DNA of 64,000 bases from Roseovarius albus. GTDB lineage: Bacteria > Pseudomonadota > Alphaproteobacteria > Rhodobacterales > Rhodobacteraceae. Position numbers and translations under genes: made by a program. Under the pieces are notes generated by a model. That model ran no database searches. It saw nothing but the letters and a program-made list of their open reading frames with translations, and was not told the origin of the DNA. Of this stretch, positions 34,920 through 44,476 are shown piece after piece. The stretch's first letter is position 1, and every line of letters starts with the position of its first letter. Location: NCBI RefSeq assembly GCF_900172335.1, contig NZ_FWFX01000017.1, forward strand, positions 20,416-84,415, written 5' to 3'.

Positions 34920-34993
34920 GCGGGTATGATGTAATGGTAGCCTGTCAGCTTCCCAAGCTGAACGCGCGGGTTCGATTCCCGCTACCCGCTCCA
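34920..34993 (+). tRNA. tRNA-Gly (anticodon CCC)
   Basis: The 74 bases make a full cloverleaf. The acceptor arms GCGGGTA and TACCCGC pair, the anticodon loop TTCCCAA gives CCC, the T-arm is GGTTCGATTCC and CCA is encoded. A 12-base copy of its 3' end occurs at 37184-37195, beyond the CapA-like gene. Confidence 0.94.
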
Positions 34994-35026
34994 TATTCAA
35001 GTTAAATTTTGGATTGCACCAAAGAT

Positions 35027-37063
35027 TTACTCCTCCTGCCATTCAACAAAAGAGAAATCATCTACAAGGACGGGTTTTATAGTCCTGCTTCCTTTCGAGT
35101 AGAGAAAGCTAAATAGCTTTTTGGGAGGCGCAAAATGAAACATTGGTCGACTTGGGAGCACCCTGTTTTTTGAATCTCTAGCAATATCAAAATCGAATGA
35201 TACCTGGGTCCATTCGCCTCCTGTTACATTCTTAGAGCCTAGTAAGTTAAAAGGGGCATGTTCCAAGGCTTTGTATCGGTTCATGCCTTCGGGGCGACTC
35301 TGTAAATATGCGGATACTTCGACGTCTTCTTCAGCTTTCACCCATACAGAGACGCTGTAACTATCCTGGTTTAGAACCCTCATGAAAGCCTTTAGCCCAA
35401 GCTGCATGTGCTCACCGGGTTCTTCGGGGGAAACCTGTAGTGCGAACCGGCCGGTTTTCGGCGTTCTTACCAATTCGATTTTCGCATTTTTTGCGTTCCA
35501 GCTGCGTTCATGCAGATTCAGTAATCCATATGTTTCAAAGTCGCCTCGAAAAAAAAGCTCGCGACCTTCCGTTAACGCAGTCCGGTGGCTTGAACTGGAT
35601 TTTTCCGACTCTTGCTTCAAAGGGAATGAAGTCTTGGCAATTTCATTGTCGCTCCCACGTATGTGGGTGGTTCGACTTGTCGGATTGTCATTTTGGTGGT
35701 TGGAGGATGTAACGATAGCGTGTCCACCAGAGAGATACAATTTTGTACCCCGTAGCGCGGAGAGCGCCATCACACGTTGCAATACATACCTGCGTGTGTC
35801 TGCCATTGCTGGAATTGGGCGAAAATCCTTAATCTGTAGTGGGATCACTTCTGCCCGATAAAACGTGTTTCCATCCATCCATACTTTTAAGGCATAAGCC
35901 CCATGGGTTTCGTAGAAAAATTGATCGAACAGGAAATTGCCAAGTGACCAAGCGATAAGTTTGCCGTTGTAAAGTTCCAACCCCTGGCTCACGTGGGGAT
36001 GGTGGCCGATGACAAGGTCTGCGCCAGCATCAACAGCAGCTTTTAGCCGGACTTCCGTCGTTTCTGTTGGCTCTTCGCTGTATTCTCGGCTCCCATGATA
36101 TTGCACGACTGTAACCCGGTTGTCGGCAACCTCCTTGCTAACCGTGGAAATGATGTTTTCCATAGTGCCAAACGCGGCGCCGCCTGTTGCGCCTTCGGCG
36201 ACTTGGCTTGGTTCAGCTTTGTTTTTCCAACCCACATAACCAAGCATAGAAAACTTCTGCCCGTTTATATTTGTACGGTATGGTGCAAGTGCTTCCGCTT
36301 CATTCAGACCTGCACCGGAAAAACCTATTTTCGACTCCCGCAATGCTGCAAGTGTCGTCCTAATCCCTTCGTCTAAGTAGTCATTGGTATGGTTGTTGCC
36401 CAACGAAACATAGTCGATCCCCAGCGTTTCCAAGGCATCAAGAATATAGGGGTGCGTATAGAATGTTATGGATTTGGGAGCTTTTTCGGCGGGCTCAAAT
36501 TCGGCCAAAGTAGTTTCCAAATTTATAGCGGCATAATCTGCTGAACGAAAATAAGGCATCATTGGCCGGAAAAGTTTTTCCATATCCGTTGAGATGCTTT
36601 CTGGTCGGATGAGTACCTGTTCATTCCAGCGCGGATCTATATATCGGCGTTCAGCCATGACGTCACCACCGAATATAAATTCAGTCCGCCCCGGTTTCTT
36701 GGCGACCAGCTCAATCTTCGGCACGGACAAAGTACGTTTGTTTTGCTGTTCCAGTTCAACATGAGCAAAAGTTTGTATGCCAGTGAAGATGTCGGCTCCA
36801 TCGAAGCGTATCTGATAAACATCCGCCTCCGGGACACTGACGCTGTAATCTCCTGATGCAGTAACAGTGGCATTTACATCATTGATCGTAAGAGACACCC
36901 CATCTAGTAAGGCATGACTATCCACAATCTCCAACTCGCCAATTATTGGAATCGGTTTACCTAGTTGGCTATCTGCCCAAACAGAAATTGGCGCTGCAAA
37001 AGCTTGTAGAATAATAAAGAGCGATGCCTTTAACATTGCGAGAATTCGTCTGAACATTGCCAA
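35027..37063 (-). CDS. CapA/PgsA-family (PGA_cap) metallophosphatase-like secreted protein
   Basis: This 678-residue protein has a signal sequence (hydrophobic about 11-30, ending near VWADS) and a beta-rich N-terminal domain. A PGA_cap domain follows (about 150-430) with FGGDVMAER, INLETTLAEF, LGNNHTNDYLDEG, QYHGSREY, IGHHPHVSQG and SLGNFLFDQ. These are the metal-binding motifs of the poly-gamma-glutamate capsule family, whose members are calcineurin-like. The C-terminal 180 residues look like a carbohydrate-binding jelly roll. No capB/capC gene is nearby, so a capsule role is doubtful and an envelope or polysaccharide role likelier. The gene is more AT-rich than its neighbours and lies between tRNA-Gly and a partial tRNA repeat. 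Confidence 0.8.
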   Translation of the reverse strand: MAMFRRILAMLKASLFIILQAFAAPISVWADSQLGKPIPIIGELEIVDSHALLDGVSLTINDVNATVTASGDYSVSVPEADVYQIRFDGADIFTGIQTFAHVELEQQNKRTLSVPKIELVAKKPGRTEFIFGGDVMAERRYIDPRWNEQVLIRPESISTDMEKLFRPMMPYFRSADYAAINLETTLAEFEPAEKAPKSITFYTHPYILDALETLGIDYVSLGNNHTNDYLDEGIRTTLAALRESKIGFSGAGLNEAEALAPYRTNINGQKFSMLGYVGWKNKAEPSQVAEGATGGAAFGTMENIISTVSKEVADNRVTVVQYHGSREYSEEPTETTEVRLKAAVDAGADLVIGHHPHVSQGLELYNGKLIAWSLGNFLFDQFFYETHGAYALKVWMDGNTFYRAEVIPLQIKDFRPIPAMADTRRYVLQRVMALSALRGTKLYLSGGHAIVTSSNHQNDNPTSRTTHIRGSDNEIAKTSFPLKQESEKSSSSHRTALTEGRELFFRGDFETYGLLNLHERSWNAKNAKIELVRTPKTGRFALQVSPEEPGEHMQLGLKAFMRVLNQDSYSVSVWVKAEEDVEVSAYLQSRPEGMNRYKALEHAPFNLLGSKNVTGGEWTQVSFDFDIARDSKNRVLPSRPMFHFAPPKKLFSFLYSKGSRTIKPVLVDDFSFVEWQEE

Positions 37064-37183
37064 TCAATCCAGTATAAAACCCTCAGCCAACGTTGATGCT
37101 TTAAGCAACCGCAAGCAGGCTGAATCAAGTCACCAATAAGCGCAACGTTAAATCAAAAACAAGAGAGAGTTTCTGTCCCGACA

Positions 37184-37195
37184 CTACCCGCTCCA
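37184..37195 (+). repeat. Short copy of the tRNA-Gly(CCC) 3' end
   Basis: CTACCCGCTCCA matches the last 12 bases of the tRNA at 34920-34993, and TCCCG just before it also resembles the T-arm. With the tRNA it flanks the CapA-like gene, as direct repeats flank an integrated islet. The match is short. Confidence 0.45.
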
Positions 37196-37201
37196 GGCCC
37201 T

Positions 37202-37978
37202 TCAATCTTTCCCGCTACTTTCTATAGCAACCGTGGCCCCGCAATGTTTGCAGTGGATGGCATCGGCGTCGTGGCGGAGCAATCCGCAGGATGTGCACTT
37301 GTACTTGACCTTTGTCGGACGAAAGAGAGCCCGGCCGAGTTGAACGAACAAGGCAACCCCGACGCCCATCATCAAGATCGACAAAAGCTTACCGCTTGGT
37401 GTCGTTAATGTGACATCGCCGTAGCCAGTGGTCGTGAGTGTGGCGACGGTAAAGTACAAAGCGTCAAGATAAGTGTGCGGGATGTCTTCGGCGCTGAAGT
37501 GCAATTCGTACACCGCAGATGTGCAGAAAAAGATAAATATAAACAAATTATTGGCCGCAACGATGGCGTCCTCATTGTTGCGAAAAAACACGCTTTGACG
37601 TCTCAGGTCACCCAATAAATAGTAGGAATGCACCAACCTGAGGCCGCGCAGGATGCGCAGAAATCTCAGATCGATCGCGACAAACGGATTTGCAAAGACT
37701 GAAAATATAACAAGCACATCCGCCAGCATATAAGGCTTTTTTAGTAGATCGAGACGGTCGTCTGCGATCCAAAGCCTGCACACTGTATCAAGCAATATGA
37801 TCACCCCGAGCGCGAGGCTGATGGTGATCAATACCGGAGAGTTGGGAAGCGGGGCGGTCAGTAGGAAAAACCCAATAGAGGCAAAATCGAACAGAATTAG
37901 TCCGTACCGGAAATTTACGGAAATCCGTTCACTTCCGGTATAGAGGGTTTGTATTTTCGACTGCAGCTGCGTGAGCAT
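37202..37978 (-). CDS. Voltage-gated-type potassium channel with C-terminal zinc ribbon
   Basis: This 258-residue inner-membrane protein has six helices. The fourth carries regularly spaced Arg residues (about 105, 108, 111 and 114) like a voltage sensor. The pore has the selectivity filter TTGYGD (183-188), as in K+ channels. After the last helix comes CTSCG...CKHCG (C228, C231, C243, C246), a zinc-ribbon, which is less common for such channels and might sense metal or redox state. It is probably a homotetramer. No operon partner is evident. Confidence 0.85.
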   Translation of the reverse strand: MLTQLQSKIQTLYTGSERISVNFRYGLILFDFASIGFFLLTAPLPNSPVLITISLALGVIILLDTVCRLWIADDRLDLLKKPYMLADVLVIFSVFANPFVAIDLRFLRILRGLRLVHSYYLLGDLRRQSVFFRNNEDAIVAANNLFIFIFFCTSAVYELHFSAEDIPHTYLDALYFTVATLTTTGYGDVTLTTPSGKLLSILMMGVGVALFVQLGRALFRPTKVKYKCTSCGLLRHDADAIHCKHCGATVAIESSGKD

Positions 37979-38012
37979 GGGTCAATCTTAAGCTAAAGCT
38001 GTGTTCTCGAGC

Positions 38013-38486
38013 TTAGCCGGATTGAGATAATAAATCACGAATTTCGCGGAGTTTTTCTGCTGCGAGCTCTGGCGTGTCCCGAATTTGGTCAAGGATTTTT
38101 GCGATCTTTTCCTTGGTCGCATCATCTAGAGTGCTGTCTTTGAGCGTCTGAATAGCTTTCTCGAATTCAAACCCCGTTTCGGAAATGATGCCTGTGTCCT
38201 GCCATGCAGCAACCAGATCTTGGGCTTGCTGACTGAGGCTTTCCGCCGAGCTTGCAGCGAAATCTGCAAAGTCATTCGCGGCGGCTTGCAACTCTTCCTG
38301 AAGGTTTTCTTGTATGCCTTTGCCACCTTCAACAAGGGCGTCCCCAACGTCAGAAGCTGCGTTCCCTAGATCTTGAACCGCTTGTTCCAGTTTTTCTGCA
38401 GGCGTGGGTTCTGGTTTGTTCAAGGTGAAAATGAGCACTGCTAGAACAGCGATGCCGACGGCTCCTAAAACAACGACCTTATTCAT
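38013..38486 (-). CDS. Small membrane-anchored helical protein of unknown function
   Basis: This 157-residue protein has one N-terminal membrane helix (residues 3-23) and a long, acidic, Ala/Gln-rich helical tail probably outside the cytoplasm. It resembles phasin- or apolipoprotein-like coiled helices in composition only. I do not recognise a family. It lies just upstream of, and on the same strand as, the ion-channel gene, with 34 bp between the two. AGGAGA precedes the ATG. Confidence 0.65.
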   Translation of the reverse strand: MNKVVVLGAVGIAVLAVLIFTLNKPEPTPAEKLEQAVQDLGNAASDVGDALVEGGKGIQENLQEELQAAANDFADFAASSAESLSQQAQDLVAAWQDTGIISETGFEFEKAIQTLKDSTLDDATKEKIAKILDQIRDTPELAAEKLREIRDLLSQSG

Positions 38487-38664
38487 TTATGTTCTCCTTG
38501 TGGAAAGACCTTTGATTCAATTGCATTTCTTCGACCAGACATAGCAGCGGGTATTTGGTGTTGCGAGCGAAGATTAAGGGTTGTGATGTATCACACTTTC
38601 GTAACACATATTTCTGGCAAAATACGATCTCGCATCTGAACTGAGAGCTTGCTAACGTCCAATT

Positions 38665-39339
38665 ATGTTTAGATTTGTCATTCTTTTCTTAGTGTTGCTT
38701 ACAGCTTGCGGGCGGCCATTGACGCCATCTGAGGCATCATTTGCCAATCAACTGTATGGTGACAGTCTGAATACAAATCGAATCCGCGTCGTAAATGGGG
38801 CTTTGGTTGGGAAGGTCACCTATACACGCCAGAAGCGCCCACGCCTTACTTGCCGGGAACGTATCTTGCCCGAGCCGAAGAGTGAAAAAGTCACCGTGTC
38901 GCCAGCCGCGGTCGCACTTCATAATAAGGTTTTCTTTGCCAAAGACTGGTTCGAGCCGGATTTTCTGCCGGTCTACCCAGAGCGTTATAGCTTGATCCAT
39001 GCGATGTTATTTGCACATGAGATGGCGCACATCTGGCAATGGCAGAACCGCGCTGTGACGGGCTATACGCCCTTTAAGGCGGCGAATGAGCATGGCGGAG
39101 GTAAAGATCCCTATTTGTTTGACATCGAGACAGATACGTCATTGCTCGACTATGCTTATGAACAACAGGCGAGCATCGTGGAAGAATATGTCTGTTGCGC
39201 CACGCTGGATCCCACGGCCCCTCGCACTAAACGATTGGAAACCCTTTTGCGCGGTAGCTTTCCCCTGCAAAAGCTAACTATTCCAAATCAGGTTGCCTTG
39301 CCGTGGGATGACGCCAAGGTCGAAGGCATTTGCCGTTGA
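38665..39339 (+). CDS. Putative lipoprotein with HExxH zinc-protease-like motif
   Basis: This 224-residue protein has a lipoprotein signal (lipobox LTAC, Cys15). It carries HEMAH at residues 118-122 inside a hydrophobic helix, the motif of zinc metallopeptidases. EEY about 55 residues later could provide a third ligand. The rest is not a family I can name. It may be a periplasmic protease or a protein that keeps only the fold. It stands alone, 92 bp before another short gene. Confidence 0.7.
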   Translation: MFRFVILFLVLLTACGRPLTPSEASFANQLYGDSLNTNRIRVVNGALVGKVTYTRQKRPRLTCRERILPEPKSEKVTVSPAAVALHNKVFFAKDWFEPDFLPVYPERYSLIHAMLFAHEMAHIWQWQNRAVTGYTPFKAANEHGGGKDPYLFDIETDTSLLDYAYEQQASIVEEYVCCATLDPTAPRTKRLETLLRGSFPLQKLTIPNQVALPWDDAKVEGICR

Positions 39340-39431
39340 TCACAATACGCGGAGCAGCGGCGCCATTTCTTGCGTCTAGTCCCGCCCGGAATTTAAATCC
39401 CTTTTATCCAAAGTTGGGGTAACGTGCGAAT

Positions 39432-40184
39432 ATGGACAATCAACTGCTTTTTTTGATCTTGCCTTTCTCCATGGGTGTTATCGGGACGCTTTTTCTGTTT
39501 CGCAAACCCGCCGGGCACCGCGTCTGGAAAGTGGCGGACCTTCTGTGGATTGTATTGGGCGGATTTGGCGCCTTCGGGGCCATTTTGGCAGGCGTTTATA
39601 CGGACGACAGTTCGCGTATCGAGCGTCAGATTGATATCGCTTATGCCGCCACAACAGCCTTTGATCGGGATGCGGCACGCTTTCGATTGCACTATTGCCA
39701 GAACGACATCAATGAGCCTGTCTCGGTGCTTTGTGACAAAGTCGACTTCCTGTCAGCGTCAACTGCGGGTAATGCCGAGCTTCCCTTGTTTATCGAAGTC
39801 ACAAATCAGGTCTCCCCCTTGCAGGGACTTAGATTTGTATTGGGGCGCCCGCCAGATGAGAGCGCAGAAATGGAAGAGATGGTGGATGCTGTCGACAGCT
39901 TCGATCCGGATCAGTTTCTTGCCTTCGCAGCATTTGATGAGCACACATTGGAGGCGATGGGCGCCTTGCGGGCCGAACTTCCTAGCATCTCTGGTGACTT
40001 TCAAATTCTCGCGCAAAGCTATGAAACCCTGATTTCGCAGGTGCGTACTCTGAAATCAGAATGGGAGTTTTTGCAGGAGAATGCGTTTATTCTGTTGCTG
40101 CAAATTATCTCACTATCTTTGGTGAGCTTTGCCGCACCGTTCAGACTGGGAAAGTCGTTGGTGGAGCTCCGTGCGGCGCGGTGA
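39432..40184 (+). CDS. Unrecognised membrane protein
   Basis: This 250-residue protein has two N-terminal membrane helices (about 4-22 and 33-55) and one near the C-terminus (about 215-238). Between them lies a soluble, acidic domain of some 150 residues, probably periplasmic, with two Cys (HYCQND, VLCDK) that could form a disulfide. No known motif is seen. A single gene by position; function unknown. Confidence 0.6.
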   Translation: MDNQLLFLILPFSMGVIGTLFLFRKPAGHRVWKVADLLWIVLGGFGAFGAILAGVYTDDSSRIERQIDIAYAATTAFDRDAARFRLHYCQNDINEPVSVLCDKVDFLSASTAGNAELPLFIEVTNQVSPLQGLRFVLGRPPDESAEMEEMVDAVDSFDPDQFLAFAAFDEHTLEAMGALRAELPSISGDFQILAQSYETLISQVRTLKSEWEFLQENAFILLLQIISLSLVSFAAPFRLGKSLVELRAAR

Positions 40185-40264
40185 GAAATGCGATGCATGG
40201 AATCGCGCAATTGGTTCCGTGCGCAGGGAAAACTACATTAGAGTGCTGCCAGCACTATGGATGT

Positions 40265-41008
40265 TTAAATAAGTTTCGAAAAATTCAAAATCATGTTCCG
40301 TCCTGATTTATCAAGAACTGGCATTAATAACCTTTGGTAAGTCAACTCCAGGCTCGAGTTGGTTTCTGGGTGCTTCACAAAGATTTTCTGCAAAGTCACC
40401 GGGAAATGCGTGTTTTTTACGCGGGCATAATCATTGATGATGCGGCCGCGACGTTCCGGTGTGAGTTGATCAAGAAGATCATAGAGCAGGTCCGGATCGT
40501 TTCCGCCCAATGTTTGAGATGCTAAACTGTTTTTTCCGATGCTGCCGACTTGAATAGTCGTGTCAGTTGTGCGGGGCTGATGGTGTAGGTCGATATTGTC
40601 GGAGATGTCTTCGTAGTTCTCCAAACGCCCACCTGTGCTGTGCCACCAACGGATCAGATCATCAATCTTGGTATTTTTGCGCCGTTCAGCTCGAGCCGAG
40701 TTGCGAGTACCGCGCGTGGCTGTCCCTGACCCATTAAAAAAGTGTTGTCTTTCGGGGCTCTTTAATTGGTTTTGTTCAGCCTCTAAGTCGCTTGATATGC
40801 CCGCCAGAAACTCGATCGGGACTTCAAGACAGTCTGCAATTTTTCGCGCCGTGAACAAGCCAGGTTCTGTTTCTGGGTTTTTGTTGTTCAAGAGGTTGGA
40901 AATATATCTGTTACCCTTTCCCACATCGATGGAAAGTTGGCGTCGATTTCCTCGGTATATTGGGCTGCTTGACATAGCGGCCAATAATCTGGATCTGAAG
41001 TCGGTCAT
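40265..41008 (-). CDS. Helix-turn-helix (XRE-like) protein
   Basis: This 247-residue protein has an XRE-like helix-turn-helix in its first 70 residues (RQLSIDVGKGNRYISNLLNN, then FTARKIADCLEVPIEFLAG), similar to phage-repressor-like regulators. A middle linker is rich in polar residues. A C-terminal helical domain of about 100 residues without a recognised ligand or peptidase motif may serve dimerisation. It is transcribed alone, so its targets cannot be told from context. Confidence 0.7.
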   Translation of the reverse strand: MTDFRSRLLAAMSSSPIYRGNRRQLSIDVGKGNRYISNLLNNKNPETEPGLFTARKIADCLEVPIEFLAGISSDLEAEQNQLKSPERQHFFNGSGTATRGTRNSARAERRKNTKIDDLIRWWHSTGGRLENYEDISDNIDLHHQPRTTDTTIQVGSIGKNSLASQTLGGNDPDLLYDLLDQLTPERRGRIINDYARVKNTHFPVTLQKIFVKHPETNSSLELTYQRLLMPVLDKSGRNMILNFSKLI

Positions 41009-41200
41009 CTTTTGGTGTTCGATTTAGTACCGTGCTGTAATTGTTTTGAGTGCCCCATCCTACTACATCTTTTTTCATCGGAACGCGTACTTTATAGCGG
41101 ATTGCATTGATTGTGTGTGAAAATTTTGCCCTAAATCACGCATTGTTCGCGCTTTATTGACATTCAGAACCCGCAGGATTGTGCTTGATGGTATGTAGAT

Positions 41201-41644
41201 CTACCAGCGAGAGAGAGACTCTTCGTCCTCGTCTTTTGCCGCAACCCAAGCCGCTTTTTGTCCGATTACTTCTTTTTTCCAAAAGGGCGCTCTGGATTTC
41301 AGGAAATCCATCAAAAACTCGGCCGCCTGAAAAGCATCCACGCGATGTGGGGCGGAAGTAGCAACCATCATGATGTGATCGGTCGGTTGTAAACGACCAT
41401 GGCGATGTATGATAAGAATGTCACCAAGGTTCCAGCGCTCCATGGCATCCGAAGCAATCTTACCCAGCGCCTTTTCGGTCATGCCGGGATAGTGTTCAAT
41501 CTCCATGACATCCAGATTACCGGTACTGAGATCTCGTACGATTCCGGTGAACGTTACAACGGCACCCATGCCTTCTTGGCGGTTGGCAAAGCGATTTGTT
41601 TCTTCACCAAGATCAAAACCCGCCTGTTGTACTCGGATTTCCAT
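41201..41644 (-). CDS. moaE: Molybdopterin synthase catalytic subunit
   Basis: This 147-residue MoaE protein forms a heterotetramer with MoaD and puts two sulfurs into precursor Z to make molybdopterin. Motifs are GAVVTFTGIVRD, MEIEHYPGMTEKAL, IIHRHGRLQPTDHIMMV, HRVDAFQAAEFLMDFLK and the C-terminal PFWKKE with the active-site Lys. It follows moaD on the same strand with a gap of three bases. Confidence 0.95.
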   Translation of the reverse strand: MEIRVQQAGFDLGEETNRFANRQEGMGAVVTFTGIVRDLSTGNLDVMEIEHYPGMTEKALGKIASDAMERWNLGDILIIHRHGRLQPTDHIMMVATSAPHRVDAFQAAEFLMDFLKSRAPFWKKEVIGQKAAWVAAKDEDEESLSRW

Positions 41645-41647
41645 TTT

Positions 41648-41893
41648 TCATCCGCCGGTCATTGGTGGGAAAAAAGCCACTTCTCGGACGCCGGCTAACG
41701 GCGCGTCAAAATGTGTAAGTTCCTGATCGACGGCAACGCGCAAAGCACTCAGGTCGGAAAAGGCGACCGCGTAGCGCTCTTCCTTTGCAGACAATTCGTT
41801 TACCAGATCACGCACGGTCTTTGCCGTTGTCTCCACCTTGTCTTTGGGGTGGCCAATCCGTTCGCGGACCCAAGCAAAATATAGCACGTCCAT
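41648..41893 (-). CDS. moaD: Molybdopterin synthase sulfur-carrier subunit
   Basis: This 81-residue protein has the ubiquitin-like beta-grasp fold and ends in Thr-Gly-Gly, the C-terminus that is adenylated and then carries sulfur as a thiocarboxylate. It begins VLYFAWVRERIG as other MoaD proteins do. Its start overlaps the stop of pgsA by one base, and moaE follows. Confidence 0.93.
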   Translation of the reverse strand: MDVLYFAWVRERIGHPKDKVETTAKTVRDLVNELSAKEERYAVAFSDLSALRVAVDQELTHFDAPLAGVREVAFFPPMTGG

Positions 41894-42558
41894 CAGTCGC
41901 CATCCTTCAGGTGCGGGATTGCTTTGTTGAAGTAATCAACCCCGGTTATAAATGTAAGAGCTGCGGCCAGCCACAGGAGCCATAGGCCAGCATACCCCGA
42001 CCAGAACATACCAGCCTCCTTCCAGCGAAGGCCATTCACATCTTCTTCGGCGCCGGACAAAATATTTTCTACAAGTGTCTCTTCCATGCCAAAGCTGGAC
42101 ATTACCAGATAGTGTTCAAACACACCTTGTGCAAATAGCACTGCAATTGCCACCATCTGGGCTGTGGTTTTCCATTTGGCCAATTTAGTGACTTTAAGAG
42201 TGCCGGCCGTGTCTCCCAGATATTCGCGCAGACCAGACACAAAGACTTCGCGAAACAGGATGACCGTGGCGGGTAGAACAAGCCAAGGCGACATGCTGGA
42301 ATATCCAACGATGACCATAAGGGCGATTACCACCATCGCCTTGTCGGCGATGGGGTCAAGCATCGCACCCAGCTTTGTTGTTTGTTTCCACGCGCGCGCG
42401 AGATAGCCGTCGAACCAGTCGGTGATCGCCGCACTGATGAACAGCAGCAGCGCAAACCAATCCGCATAGGGGCGGTGGAAGTACAAAAACATCACCGCAA
42501 CGCCGGGTGCGGCCAGCAGACGCAAGGTGGTCAGGATATTTGGAATGTTCCATGTCAT
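41893..42558 (-). CDS. pgsA: CDP-diacylglycerol-glycerol-3-phosphate 3-phosphatidyltransferase
   Basis: This 221-residue inner-membrane enzyme makes phosphatidylglycerol phosphate, the committed step to phosphatidylglycerol and cardiolipin. The CDP-alcohol phosphotransferase motif is complete: DWFDGYLAR followed by GAMLDPIADK. It has about four to five membrane helices. It sits between uvrC and moaDE on the same strand. Confidence 0.93.
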   Translation of the reverse strand: MTWNIPNILTTLRLLAAPGVAVMFLYFHRPYADWFALLLFISAAITDWFDGYLARAWKQTTKLGAMLDPIADKAMVVIALMVIVGYSSMSPWLVLPATVILFREVFVSGLREYLGDTAGTLKVTKLAKWKTTAQMVAIAVLFAQGVFEHYLVMSSFGMEETLVENILSGAEEDVNGLRWKEAGMFWSGYAGLWLLWLAAALTFITGVDYFNKAIPHLKDGD

Positions 42559-42604
42559 GACACGGTTCTAACGGGAATGGCAGCCAAGGAAAAGTGCAGA
42601 GAAA

Positions 42605-44476
42605 TCATCCCTTTTCATGAAAGTAGTCATAAATCTTTTGTGCAAGGGCGGCTGAGATTCCTTCAACAGCGCGCAAATCTGCAAGATGGGCTCGACTTAC
42701 AGCTTTGGCTGATCCGAAATGGGTCAACAGTGCACGCTTCCGGCTGGCCCCGACCCCCGGCACTTCGTCCAATGGGGTTGCGCCAACCGTCTTAGCGCGT
42801 TTGGCGCGGTGGGTGCCAATAGCGAACCTGTGGGCTTCATCCCGCAGGCGCTGAATGAAATAAAGCACCGGATCATTGTGACGCAGAGCCATTGGGCGTT
42901 TGCCCGTGCGATGGAATTCCTCCTTGCCGTGATCTCGGTCAACGCCTTTGGCGACACCAACCATCGGCACGTCTTGTACGCCGGAATCGATCATGATCTC
43001 GCGCACGGCACTGACCTGACCGGCACCGCCGTCGATCAACAGAAGATCTGGCCATAGACCCTTCGAGCGATCCTCATCCTCTTTCAACAAACGCTTGAAC
43101 CGACGTTTGAGCACCTCTTTCATCATGCCAAAGTCATCGCCCGGGGTCAGCTCTTCCCCTTTGATATTGAACTTACGGTACTGGTTTTTCATGAACCCGT
43201 CCGGTCCCGAAACAATCATCGCCCCAACCGCATGTGCGCCCTGAATGTGGCTGTTGTCATAAACTTCGATGCGTTGAGGTGGGGCGGGTAGCTCGAAAGC
43301 GTCTTGCAAACCTTTGAGCAATTTTGCTTGGGTCGCCGCCTCGGACATTTTACGCGCGAGGCTTTCGCGCGCGTTGCGCAAGGCGTTGTTGACCAGTTCA
43401 GCCTTTTCACCGCGCTGAGGCATCAGGATCTCAATCTTGCGACCCAGCTTGTCACTCAACGCCTCTTGCATCAGGTCATCGTTCTCAATCGCGTGGGACA
43501 GGATCAGTTGCTTGGGTGGTTCCTTGCTGTCGTAAAATTGGCCAATGAAGGCTTCCATCACTTCGGCTTCGGAAACGTCGTTCATGATCCTGGGGTAAAA
43601 ATCACGGTTGCCCCAGTTTTGCCCTGCGCGGATAAAGAACACCTGCACGCAGGCCTGTCCTTTTTCCATATATAGGGCGATCAGGTCCGCCTCGCTCACG
43701 GTTCGGGGATTAATGCCTTGCGAGGTTTGCACCTGTGTCAGAGCTTTAATGCGGTCCCTAAGAGCGGCAGCACGTTCAAATTCCATCGCGTCAGAGGCTT
43801 CGTGCATCTGTGTTGCCAGCTTTTCTTGAATCTCGGTTGAGCGCCCTGAAAGATAGCGTTCAGCATCGTTGACCTGCGCCATATAATCCGCCTTGGAAAT
43901 GTAAGCGACGCAGGGCGCAGTGCAGCGTTTGATTTGATACTGAAGGCAAGGGCGTGTGCGGCTGTCGAACATGGAATCGGAGCAATTTCTAAGCTGAAAG
44001 GCACGTTGTAGCTGAGCCAAAGTGCGGTTGACCGCGCCAGCGCTCGCAAAAGGCCCGTAGTAGGCGCCTTTTTCTCGTTTTGCCCCCCGATGCTTTTTGA
44101 CCATTGGAAAATCATGCGTTTTGGTCACCAGAATATTGGGAAAGCTTTTGTCGTCACGCAGCAGGACGTTGTAGCGCGGTTTAAGCTGCTTGATCAGGTT
44201 TTGCTCAAGTAAGAGCGCCTCCGTCTCGGTGCGGGTGGTCAGAAACATCATCGAGGCAGTTTCGGTGATCATCCGTGCGATGCGATGCGTATGCCCGGTC
44301 ATCCGGGCATAATTGGACACGCGCGCGCGCAGGTTTCTGGCTTTGCCAACATACAGAACTCGCGCTTGCGCATCGAGCATGCGATACACCCCCGGAGAGG
44401 CATCCAAAGTTTTCAGATAAGAGTGGATCAACTCGTGACCCGTCAGCGTGGTCTCGGAAGGGGGGGTATCAGGCAT
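42605..44476 (-). CDS. uvrC: Excinuclease ABC subunit C
   Basis: This 623-residue nuclease makes the two cuts around a lesion in nucleotide excision repair. It has an N-terminal GIY-YIG domain (SPGVYRMLD, VLYVGKARNL), a UVR motif that binds UvrB (FERAAALRDRI), and a C-terminal RNase H-like nuclease (EVYDNSHIQG, LLIDGGAGQ). Paired helix-hairpin-helix motifs end the protein (LDEVPGVGASRKRALL). The length is full. It precedes pgsA by 46 bp. Confidence 0.97.
   Translation of the reverse strand: MPDTPPSETTLTGHELIHSYLKTLDASPGVYRMLDAQARVLYVGKARNLRARVSNYARMTGHTHRIARMITETASMMFLTTRTETEALLLEQNLIKQLKPRYNVLLRDDKSFPNILVTKTHDFPMVKKHRGAKREKGAYYGPFASAGAVNRTLAQLQRAFQLRNCSDSMFDSRTRPCLQYQIKRCTAPCVAYISKADYMAQVNDAERYLSGRSTEIQEKLATQMHEASDAMEFERAAALRDRIKALTQVQTSQGINPRTVSEADLIALYMEKGQACVQVFFIRAGQNWGNRDFYPRIMNDVSEAEVMEAFIGQFYDSKEPPKQLILSHAIENDDLMQEALSDKLGRKIEILMPQRGEKAELVNNALRNARESLARKMSEAATQAKLLKGLQDAFELPAPPQRIEVYDNSHIQGAHAVGAMIVSGPDGFMKNQYRKFNIKGEELTPGDDFGMMKEVLKRRFKRLLKEDEDRSKGLWPDLLLIDGGAGQVSAVREIMIDSGVQDVPMVGVAKGVDRDHGKEEFHRTGKRPMALRHNDPVLYFIQRLRDEAHRFAIGTHRAKRAKTVGATPLDEVPGVGASRKRALLTHFGSAKAVSRAHLADLRAVEGISAALAQKIYDYFHEKG

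Noticed and set aside
35027..37063. Poly-gamma-glutamate capsule operon
   Set aside because: Only a CapA-like gene is present; no capB or capC type gene lies near.
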